Assembly: GCA_964635875.1 (NCBI GenBank)
Contig: CAZWRK010000029.1
Span: forward strand, 1-38,800
DNA from: CAZWRK01 sp964635875
Lineage (GTDB): Bacteria > Pseudomonadota > Gammaproteobacteria > Burkholderiales > Aquaspirillaceae
Length of the DNA stretch: 38,800 nucleotides
Direction: 5' to 3'
The notes beneath the pieces are model-generated. The model had not been told where the DNA came from. It did not search any database and worked only from the letters and a program-made list of their open reading frames with translations. Positions 32,427 through 38,800 of the stretch are shown here, in pieces. A program made the position numbers and the translations under genes. Numbering within the stretch: position 1 is the first letter of the stretch; each line of letters starts with the position of its first letter.

Positions 32427-33653
32427 ATGCTTATCGAAGTCAAAGTACCGCAATTACCTGAATCCGTTTCCGAAGCCACCCTGATGACCTGGCATAAAAA
32501 AGCCGGTGACTACGTCAATCGTGATGAAAACCTGATTGATCTGGAAACAGATAAAGTCGTTTTGGAACTGCCCGCACCGCAAGCTGGTGTTCTAGTTGAA
32601 ATCGTGGAAGCCGACGGCAGCACCGTCGTGAGCGGACAATTAATTGCGCGGATCGACACTGCCGCCCAAGCGGCTGCTTCTACACCGGCTGCCGCAGCGG
32701 CCCCTGCTTCCTCAACAGTTGCAGCAGCTGAAACCCCTGCAGCAGCCGCTGCGAGCGCCTCGTTTGAAGCAGGCCATAACCAAATTATGGCCATGCCTGC
32801 TGCGAAAAAATTAGCCGCAGAGTCTGGCGTAGACCTGAGCACTGTTGCAGGCTCCGGCCGTGATGGCCGCGTTCTCAAAGAAGATGTCGCTCATGCGGCC
32901 AACAAACCTGCTGCGGCCGTCGCAGCACCCGTTGTTATGGCTGCAGCAGGCGATCGCCCTGAGCAACGTGTTCCGATGAGCCGTCTGCGTCAACGCGTTG
33001 CCGAGCGCTTGGTGCAATCGCAACAAACCAATGCCATCCTCACCACCTTCAACGAAGTCAACATGAAGCCGGTGATGGATCTGCGCAACAAGTACAAAGA
33101 CAAATTCGAAAAAGACCATGGCGTCAAATTGGGCTTTATGGGTTTCTTTGTCAAAGCTGTTGTTGCCGCGCTGAAAAAATATCCGATCATCAACGCTTCA
33201 GTTGATGGTACCGATATCATTTATCACGGCTACTTCGACATTGGCGTAGCAGTGGGTAGCCCGCGTGGTCTGGTGGTTCCGGTCATCCGCAATGCCGACA
33301 TGTTGTCGATTGCGGATATCGAAAAACAAATCGCTGACTTTGGTAAGCGCGCCCAAGAAGGCAAGCTGACTGTTGACGAATTGACCGGCGGCACTTACAC
33401 CATCTCTAACGGTGGCACCTTTGGTTCGATGATGTCCACACCGATCATCAACCCGCCGCAATCCGCTATTTTGGGCATGCACGCCACCAAAGAGCGCGCA
33501 GTTGTTGAAAATGGTCAAATTGTTGCGCGTCCGATGATGTACCTCGCCCAGTCTTACGATCACCGCATCATTGATGGCCGCGAAGCCGTGCTGGCATTGG
33601 TTGCAATTAAAGATGCGATCGAAGATCCTGCACGCCTGTTGCTCGATCTGTAA
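32427..33653 (+). CDS. sucB: dihydrolipoyllysine succinyltransferase (E2 of 2-oxoglutarate dehydrogenase)
   Basis: SucB moves the succinyl group from E1 to CoA and forms the core of the complex. The 408-residue protein has one lipoyl domain (1 to about 77) with the lipoylated Lys43 in DLETDKVVLE. An Ala/Pro-rich flexible linker follows (about 80-115), then an E3-binding peripheral subunit domain (MPAAKKLAAESGVDLSTVAGSGRDGRVLKEDV region, about 122-153) and a second Ala-rich linker. The catalytic domain ends with the active-site motif SYDHRIIDGREAV. Length matches E. coli SucB (405). Confidence 0.97.
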   Translation: MLIEVKVPQLPESVSEATLMTWHKKAGDYVNRDENLIDLETDKVVLELPAPQAGVLVEIVEADGSTVVSGQLIARIDTAAQAAASTPAAAAAPASSTVAAAETPAAAAASASFEAGHNQIMAMPAAKKLAAESGVDLSTVAGSGRDGRVLKEDVAHAANKPAAAVAAPVVMAAAGDRPEQRVPMSRLRQRVAERLVQSQQTNAILTTFNEVNMKPVMDLRNKYKDKFEKDHGVKLGFMGFFVKAVVAALKKYPIINASVDGTDIIYHGYFDIGVAVGSPRGLVVPVIRNADMLSIADIEKQIADFGKRAQEGKLTVDELTGGTYTISNGGTFGSMMSTPIINPPQSAILGMHATKERAVVENGQIVARPMMYLAQSYDHRIIDGREAVLALVAIKDAIEDPARLLLDL

Positions 33654-33661
33654 TGACGAAT

Positions 33662-33710
33662 AGGACGGTCTCGTCCTGCTTGCGTGTCGGGCGATCAAAC
33701 CTCGCCCGAC
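33662..33710 (+). other. two hairpins in the sucB-lpd spacer
   Basis: AGGACG-GTCT-CGTCCT (33662-33677) and GTCGGGCGA with TCGCCCGAC (33686-33710, 9-bp stem, 7-base loop) lie in tandem just after the sucB stop. Neither is followed by a T run. Confidence 0.6.
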
Positions 33711-33735
33711 CGATCAGAAACTTAGGAGATAGCCT

Positions 33736-35169
33736 GTGAGTCAATCATTTGATGTAGTCGTCATCGGTGGCGGCCCCGGCGGTTATGTCGCAGCGATTCG
33801 CGCAGCACAGCTCGGATTTAACACCGCCTGCGTCGATGCGTTTAAAAACCCAGAAGGCAAGCCAAGCCTAGGCGGTACCTGCTTGAATGTCGGTTGCATC
33901 CCATCCAAAGCCCTGCTGCAGTCGTCAGAAAATTTCCACGCTGTGCAGCATGACTTTGCTGCACACGGTATTACGGTTGACTCTGCCAATATCGACATTG
34001 CGCAAATGCTGAAGCGCAAAGATGGCATCATCACCAAAAATGCAGCGGGTATCGGCTTTCTGTTCAAAAAGAACAAAGTCGCAAACGTACATGGTTTAGC
34101 CCGTTTAGCGGGTCGCCAAGGTGACAAGTGGCAAATCGAAGTCACCGACAATGGTGCCGTTGTCGATACCCTCGAAGCCAGCCATGTCATTATTGCGACC
34201 GGTTCGAACCCGCGTCCGCTCCCGGGCATCGAAATCGACAATGTTCGCGTACTCGATAACGCCGGCGCGCTGTCCATGACCGAAACGCCTGCACGCCTTG
34301 GCGTGATTGGAGCCGGTGTGATTGGCCTCGAAATGGGCTCAGTTTGGAAGCGTCTGGGTGCAGAAGTGACCATTCTGGAAGCCGCAGAAACCTTCCTTCC
34401 GGCCGTCGATCAGCAAATCGCTAAAGAAGCGCTGAAAATGCTGACCAAAGAAACCGGTTTGGTCATTCAAAACGGGATCAAAATTCAGTCCATTGAAAAC
34501 AATGGCGACACCGTGACCGTTCAATACGAACTGGGCGGCGAAGCAAAAACATTGGTTGTCGATAAACTGATCGTCGCGATTGGCCGCGTACCGAACACCC
34601 AAGGCTTGGGTGCCGATGTCGTTGGTCTGCAAGTTGACGAACGTGGCTTTATTGCCGTTGACGATCACTGCCACACCAACTTGCCGAACGTTTGGGCGAT
34701 TGGTGACGTGGTGCGTGGCCCAATGTTGGCGCACAAAGCCAGCGAAGAAGGTGTCGCGGTTGCCGAGCGTTTAGCCGGTCAAAAACCGCATGTCGATTTC
34801 AACTTTATTCCATGGGTGATTTACACTCATCCAGAAATCGCATGGGTTGGCAAAACAGAAGAACAACTCAAAGCTGCTGGCGTTGAGTATAAAAAAGGCA
34901 CCTCTGGCTTTGCCGCCAATGGTCGTGCCTTAGGTCTGGGCATGGCTCAAGGGACCGTGAAAGTTTTAGCGTGCGCAAAAACTGATCGTATCTTGGGTGT
35001 TCATATCATTGGCCCGATGGCCTCTGAATTGGTTTCGGAAGCTGTTGTTGCGATGGAATTCTCTGCTTCTAGCGAAGACATCGCCCGAATCGTTCATGCC
35101 CACCCGAGCTTGTCTGAGGTTGTGCACGAAGCTTGTCTGGCAGCAGATAAGCGCGCGTTGCACGGCTAA
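33736..35169 (+). CDS. lpd: dihydrolipoyl dehydrogenase (E3)
   Basis: Lpd reoxidises the dihydrolipoyl group of SucB with NAD. The 477-residue protein starts at GTG 33736 behind AGGAG. It has the FAD fold VVIGGGPGGYVAAIRAAQLG, the redox-active disulfide Cys49-Cys54 (GGTCLNVGCIPSKAL), the NAD-binding fold GVIGAGVIGLEMGSVW and the C-terminal active-site base region HAHPSLSEVVHEA. Position directly after sucAB indicates that it is dedicated to the 2-oxoglutarate complex, though it may serve other complexes too. Confidence 0.97.
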   Translation: MSQSFDVVVIGGGPGGYVAAIRAAQLGFNTACVDAFKNPEGKPSLGGTCLNVGCIPSKALLQSSENFHAVQHDFAAHGITVDSANIDIAQMLKRKDGIITKNAAGIGFLFKKNKVANVHGLARLAGRQGDKWQIEVTDNGAVVDTLEASHVIIATGSNPRPLPGIEIDNVRVLDNAGALSMTETPARLGVIGAGVIGLEMGSVWKRLGAEVTILEAAETFLPAVDQQIAKEALKMLTKETGLVIQNGIKIQSIENNGDTVTVQYELGGEAKTLVVDKLIVAIGRVPNTQGLGADVVGLQVDERGFIAVDDHCHTNLPNVWAIGDVVRGPMLAHKASEEGVAVAERLAGQKPHVDFNFIPWVIYTHPEIAWVGKTEEQLKAAGVEYKKGTSGFAANGRALGLGMAQGTVKVLACAKTDRILGVHIIGPMASELVSEAVVAMEFSASSEDIARIVHAHPSLSEVVHEACLAADKRALHG

Positions 35170-35179
35170 TATCCCCAAT

Positions 35180-35206
35180 GCGCCGCGCCAAGCACGCGGC
35201 GCTTTT
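35180..35206 (+). terminator. terminator-like hairpin in the lpd-sucC spacer
   Basis: GCGCCGCG and CGCGGCGC form an 8-bp, fully GC stem with a 7-base loop, followed by TTTTCTT. It starts 10 bases after the lpd stop, and sucC starts about 30 bases beyond it, too close for a separate promoter. Partial read-through is the likely arrangement. Confidence 0.65.
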
Positions 35207-35237
35207 CTTCCCCACACCAGCGAAGGAAGCACACACA

Positions 35238-36401
35238 ATGAATCTGCACGAATACCAAGCAAAAGAGCTGCTGGCCAAATATGGTCTGCCGGTGCAGCAA
35301 GGCGTTCTCGCCACCAATTCCGAAGAAGCTGCGGCTGCATTCGAGCAATTGGCAGGCAAATTTGCCGTCATCAAAGCCCAAGTTCATGCCGGTGGCCGTG
35401 GTAAGGCCGGTGGCGTGAAAGTGGTTAAGAGCCGTGACGAAGCCGCCGAAGTCGCAGGCAACTTGATCGGTAAAAATTTGGTGACCTACCAAACGGACGC
35501 CAACGGCCAGCCGGTGAACAGCGTATTGGTATGTGAAGATATGTACCCTGTTCAGCGCGAGCTGTATCTGGGCGCGGTTGTTGACCGCTCGACTCGCCGC
35601 GTGACCTTCATGGCATCGACCGAAGGTGGCGTTGAGATCGAAGAAGTTGCACACAATACCCCTGAAAAAATTCTGAAAGTGACTGTGGATCCTTTAGTGG
35701 GTCTGCAACCTTTCCAAGCACGTGAAGTCGCTTTTGCTTTGGGTCTTGAAGGCAAACAAATCAACGAATTCGTGAAATTGATGACCGGCGCGTATAACGC
35801 TTTCGTCGAAAACGACTTCGCCCTGTTTGAAATCAACCCGCTGGCGATTCGTGGCGACGGCAGCTTGTGCTGCGTGGATGCCAAAATCGGCATCGACTCT
35901 AACGCTTTGTATCGCTTGCCGGCTGTTGCCGCATTGCGCGACAAATCGCAAGAGAACGAACGCGAATTGAAAGCGTCTGAGTTCGAACTGAACTACGTGG
36001 CACTTGAAGGCAACATCGGTTGCATGGTGAACGGTGCTGGTCTGGCGATGGCGACTATGGACATCATCAAGCTCAAAGGCGGCCAACCGGCAAACTTCTT
36101 GGACGTCGGCGGTGGCGCAACCAAAGAACGCGTGATCGAAGCCTTCAAACTGATTTTGGCTGACCCGTCTGTTCAAGGCGTGTTGATCAACATCTTCGGT
36201 GGTATCGTGCGTTGCGACATGATTGCTGAGGCGATTATCGCTGCAGTGAAAGAAGTGAACGTGACCGTGCCTGTTGTTGTGCGCCTCGAAGGCAACAACG
36301 CAGAAGCGGGCGCAGCCTTGTTGAACGAATCTGGCTTGAAACTGACTTCGGCCCAAGGTCTGAACGATGCGGCTGAGAAAATTGTCGCCGCACTGGCTTA
36401 A
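35238..36401 (+). CDS. sucC: succinyl-CoA synthetase beta subunit (ADP-forming type)
   Basis: SucC is the nucleotide-binding subunit of the enzyme that converts succinyl-CoA to succinate with formation of ATP or GTP. I start it at ATG 35238 (387 residues, MNLHEYQAKELL), with AAGGAA upstream; an earlier in-frame ATG lies within the hairpin. It has the ATP-grasp fold: IKAQVHAGGRGKAGGVK, ALFEINPLAIRGDG, CMVNGAGLAMATMD and the NIFGGIVRCDMIAEAI loop. Length matches E. coli SucC (388). sucD follows after 24 bases, the only spacer in this stretch without a hairpin. Confidence 0.97.
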   Translation: MNLHEYQAKELLAKYGLPVQQGVLATNSEEAAAAFEQLAGKFAVIKAQVHAGGRGKAGGVKVVKSRDEAAEVAGNLIGKNLVTYQTDANGQPVNSVLVCEDMYPVQRELYLGAVVDRSTRRVTFMASTEGGVEIEEVAHNTPEKILKVTVDPLVGLQPFQAREVAFALGLEGKQINEFVKLMTGAYNAFVENDFALFEINPLAIRGDGSLCCVDAKIGIDSNALYRLPAVAALRDKSQENERELKASEFELNYVALEGNIGCMVNGAGLAMATMDIIKLKGGQPANFLDVGGGATKERVIEAFKLILADPSVQGVLINIFGGIVRCDMIAEAIIAAVKEVNVTVPVVVRLEGNNAEAGAALLNESGLKLTSAQGLNDAAEKIVAALA

Positions 36402-36425
36402 TTCACTGCACCTACGGAGCTAATA

Positions 36426-37313
36426 ATGAGCGTACTTGTTAACAAAAATACCAAAGTGCTGGTGCAGGGCTTTACCGGTAAAAACGGCACTTTCCATTCT
36501 GAACAAGCCTTGGCCTACGGTACTCAGGTCGTTGGTGGCGTGACCCCAGGTAAAGGCGGTTCACAGCACCTTGGCTTGCCGGTGTTCAACACCATGAAAG
36601 AAGCCGTTCGTGAAACACAGGCAGATGCCTCTGTGATCTACGTGCCGGCACCTTTCGTTCTGGACTCTATCGTTGAAGCGGTGGACGCTGGTATCAAACT
36701 GATCGTGACCATTACTGAAGGCGTGCCGACGATCGACATGCTGAAAGCAAAACGTTACATCGAGCAAACCGGTGGCGTGCGTCTGATCGGGCCGAACTGC
36801 CCCGGCATTATCACTCCGGGCGAGTGCAAAATCGGCATTATGCCGGGCCACATCCACACACCGGGTAAAATCGGTATCGTGTCGCGCTCTGGCACATTGA
36901 CTTACGAAGCGGTGGCACAAACCACTGCGGCCGGTCTGGGTCAATCGACATGTATCGGTATCGGTGGCGATCCGATTCCGGGCACCAGCCATATCGATGC
37001 GCTGGAACTGTTCCAAAACGATCCGCAAACCGAAGCCATCATCATGATTGGTGAAATCGGCGGCACCGCGGAAGAGGAAGCAGCTGAATACGCTAAAGCC
37101 CATGTAACCAAGCCGATCGTCGGTTACATTGCTGGTGTGACTGCGCCTAAAGGCAAGCGCATGGGCCATGCGGGTGCGATCATCTCCGGCGGCAAAGGCA
37201 CTGCAGAAGAAAAATTTGCAGCGTTCGAAAAAGCCGGCATCCGCTACACACGTAGCCCTGCTGAACTAGGCAGCACCATGGTGGCTCTGCTGAAAGAAAA
37301 AGGCATGCTGTAA
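36426..37313 (+). CDS. sucD: succinyl-CoA synthetase alpha subunit
   Basis: SucD carries the phosphohistidine and CoA site of succinyl-CoA synthetase. The 295-residue protein has the CoA-binding fold QGFTGKNGTFHSEQALAYG, the GPNCPGIITPGECKIGIMPG segment and the active-site His248 in MGHAGAIISGGKGTAEEK. Length is close to the E. coli protein (289). GGAGC lies before the ATG. It is the last gene of the TCA operon and is followed by a strong terminator. Confidence 0.98.
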   Translation: MSVLVNKNTKVLVQGFTGKNGTFHSEQALAYGTQVVGGVTPGKGGSQHLGLPVFNTMKEAVRETQADASVIYVPAPFVLDSIVEAVDAGIKLIVTITEGVPTIDMLKAKRYIEQTGGVRLIGPNCPGIITPGECKIGIMPGHIHTPGKIGIVSRSGTLTYEAVAQTTAAGLGQSTCIGIGGDPIPGTSHIDALELFQNDPQTEAIIMIGEIGGTAEEEAAEYAKAHVTKPIVGYIAGVTAPKGKRMGHAGAIISGGKGTAEEKFAAFEKAGIRYTRSPAELGSTMVALLKEKGML

Positions 37314-37337
37314 TCTCTTCTGAGATTCGATATAGCC

Positions 37338-37369
37338 AAAGCCCTCTGTTTGCACAGAGGGCTTTTTTT
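37338..37369 (+). terminator. terminator of the TCA operon
   Basis: AAAGCCCTCTGT and ACAGAGGGCTTT form a 12-bp perfect stem with a 4-base loop; the T run (seven residues) begins within the stem's end. It lies 24 bases after sucD. Confidence 0.93.
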
Positions 37370-37398
37370 GCGACCACCAAAAACAGCGGCCCAACAAC

Positions 37399-38121
37399 TT
37401 AGATTAATGCGATTTTTGCGTAATGCCTCAAAGCGGATTTAGGCGCGGTGCGATGGGCTGGCAAATATTTAATCTCGTGCAGCCGCCCCTCGCCAATCCC
37501 CAAAACATGCCACGAACTTTCCTCTAGCATCGTTTCTTCTGGTGCAGGCATTTCTTCAGAAACCGGTGCCGCTTCACCTTCTGGCTCTGCAGCGGTCATA
37601 GGATGTTTGTGCGCGTTGGGTTCAAAAACTTGCAAACCGACCAAAGGCATAATCGCCAGCATTTCTTCGAGAAACTCTTGAACATCAGCCTTTTCCGAAG
37701 CGGCTAACTGTGGCTCAGGCGGCATGGCAATGTTTTCAAGTTGGCACTGGTGCAAGCGCAAAGCGCGCTCAATCAACGCCCACTCCAACCACGTAATGTG
37801 AGTACGGCTTAAGCCGTTGTTGTGCGAAACAAAAATCAGCGCTTTATCCCAAAAGCCCTGACTTTTAGTGTGCAAATCAATTTTGCTCCGAATCCCATCA
37901 CCCTGACCAATGTACAGGGTCTGCATTCCATCAGTCGTATATTCGCCACATAAAATATAAATACCCGCCCGCCCTAACTCCTCACGAGAGCGATTTTCAC
38001 CCCAATGCTTTCTCGCCACTTCAATACCGATCCCAGTCCAGTTCATTTTATCAATGATCTTGATCTCGTTCGGATTGCCGCTGGGCATAAACATTCGGAT
38101 GGTGTAGGGCTTACTCGTCAT
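37399..38121 (-). CDS. GIY-YIG nuclease family protein
   Basis: The 240-residue protein has the GIY-YIG nuclease core: Gly53-Ile-Tyr55 (AGIYILCGEY), Tyr70-Ile-Gly72 (LYIGQGDGI), the arginine of DGIRSKI, and ITWLEWALIERA with the metal-binding glutamate. The core looks intact. The N-terminal 50 residues and an acidic Pro/Glu-rich linker (about 178-205) precede a short C-terminal region (WHVLGIGEGRLHEIKYL). Such stand-alone proteins are found in many bacteria, and a DNA repair or mobile-element role is only a guess. No good ribosome site is seen before the ATG. It converges on sucD; the sucD terminator lies between them. Confidence 0.75.
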   Translation of the reverse strand: MTSKPYTIRMFMPSGNPNEIKIIDKMNWTGIGIEVARKHWGENRSREELGRAGIYILCGEYTTDGMQTLYIGQGDGIRSKIDLHTKSQGFWDKALIFVSHNNGLSRTHITWLEWALIERALRLHQCQLENIAMPPEPQLAASEKADVQEFLEEMLAIMPLVGLQVFEPNAHKHPMTAAEPEGEAAPVSEEMPAPEETMLEESSWHVLGIGEGRLHEIKYLPAHRTAPKSALRHYAKIALI

Positions 38122-38320
38122 GGTTTAACAGCTTTTCAGGTTCTGACAGTCCGTTAAAGCTAACGCATCGTCGCGATATAAGGCATTAGGTAGGACGAGA
38201 TCGCTGCACAAAGCGCAAAACTCAGAGGGCGTTGATAGACCCAAGAAAGGGAGAAGAAAAGCGCGCAAATTTTACGTGAATGCCATAGAGACGACAAGCA
38301 AGGGTGCACCCGAGACACTC

Positions 38321-38356
38321 AAAAAAATAGCGCTGTATACATCTTATACAGCGCTA
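38321..38356 (-). terminator. terminator of the protease gene
   Basis: TAGCGCTGTATA and TATACAGCGCTA form a perfect 12-bp stem with a 5-base loop, followed on the minus strand by seven T residues. The remaining spacer (38122-38320) contains no gene that I can call. Confidence 0.9.
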
Positions 38357-38364
38357 AACCATAC

Positions 38365-38800
38365 CTATTCAGACAAGCGGTGCGGCGACAATGTCCAGTC
38401 CGCATTCGGCAACGTCGAAAACAACTGCCGCAGCCCCTGCCCCCACGCCTGACGAATCCCCAAAAAGTAAGGATCGTCTTCGTTCACTCGGTACGGCATC
38501 CGCACAGAGAAATCATCGCGATGGTGCCACAACACATCAATCGGCATCCCGACCGACAGATTTGAACGGATCGTAGAATCAAACGAAATCAAGGTGCAAG
38601 TAATGGCATCGGCTAATGGCGTTTCCCATTTGAGAACACGATCCAAGATTGGCTTACCGTACTTCGACTCGCCAATTTGAAAATAAGGCGTATCCGCGCT
38701 GGCTTCAATAAAATTACCTTGGGCATAAATTTGGAACAAACGAGGCGGCTCGCCCCGAATTTGCCCGCCCACCAAAAAACTTGCACCAAAATCGACACCA
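38365..38800 (-). CDS. proteasome-type protease, 3' part (5' end outside window)
   Basis: This is the C-terminal part of a bacterial 20S-proteasome-beta-like (Ntn hydrolase) protease, a family of about 240 residues found in many proteobacteria. The frame is open to the window edge, where it reads GVDFGASFLVGGQIRGE. Further family features are RLFQIYAQGNFIEAS, TPYFQIGESKYGKPILDRV, LISFDSTIRSNLSVG and YRVNEDDPYFLGIRQAWGQGLRQ. The N-terminal catalytic threonine or serine cannot be seen. An internal TTG at 38775 is not the real start. Substrates of the family are not well established. Confidence 0.85.
   Translation of the reverse strand, partial: GVDFGASFLVGGQIRGEPPRLFQIYAQGNFIEASADTPYFQIGESKYGKPILDRVLKWETPLADAITCTLISFDSTIRSNLSVGMPIDVLWHHRDDFSVRMPYRVNEDDPYFLGIRQAWGQGLRQLFSTLPNADWTLSPHRLSE

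Noticed and set aside
1..38800. Search for tRNA or rRNA genes, insertion sequences, prophage genes, toxin-antitoxin pairs, restriction systems and anti-phage systems.
   Set aside because: None was recognised by eye. The GIY-YIG protein alone, without partner genes, does not support a defence system.

Overview
The window is a core chromosomal segment of a proteobacterium with mid-range GC. The gene content (IscRSUA-HscBA-Fdx-IscX, UbiC/UbiA, MnmC, SdhE and an mdh-gntR-sdhCDAB-sdhE-gltA-sucAB-lpd-sucCD block) and protein style suggest a betaproteobacterium, probably of the Neisseriales/Chitinibacteraceae type. That placement is an inference from familiarity, not from a search. No tRNA, rRNA, insertion sequence, prophage or CRISPR array was seen.

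Layout. Positions 1-915 hold the 3' part of an rhlE-type DEAD-box helicase gene with a terminator. A DUF4116 protein made of sixteen 25-residue repeats follows (1053-2369). On the minus strand from 9128 back to 2521 lies the iron-sulfur assembly operon iscR-iscS-iscU-iscA-hscB-hscA-fdx-iscX, then a terminator and an isochorismatase-like hydrolase fused to a DUF2322 domain. The iscR promoter carries a good match to an IscR type 1 site. On the plus strand at 9408-11303 are a CoaD-family nucleotidyltransferase, a Nudix/TenI fusion and a small membrane-anchored protein of unknown function. Converging on these from the minus strand are mnmC-ubiC-ubiA (14702-11355). A dCache-PAS-GGDEF-EAL protein (14924-17815) and a FabMG-like protein (17958-19274) come next on the plus strand. 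The minus strand then carries mdh, and prfB (with its programmed +1 frameshift) followed by lysS.

The right third is a TCA-cycle locus. mdh is divergent from a GntR/UTRA regulator, and the regulator's promoter overlaps a perfect GTCTTATATAAGAC palindrome. Downstream, in one direction, lie sdhCDAB, sdhE, gltA, sucA, sucB, lpd, sucC and sucD, which together cover citrate synthase, 2-oxoglutarate dehydrogenase, succinyl-CoA synthetase and succinate dehydrogenase. Nearly every intergenic spacer from sdhE to sucC contains a stable hairpin. The gltA-sucA spacer hairpin looks like a full intrinsic terminator or attenuator. The window ends with a GIY-YIG nuclease-like protein and the 3' part of a proteasome-type protease gene, both on the minus strand.

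I found no strong candidate for a wholly new multi-gene system. The most unusual items are the isochorismatase-DUF2322 fusion, the DUF4116 repeat protein, the hairpin-punctuated TCA operon with its internal terminator, and the gntR operator.
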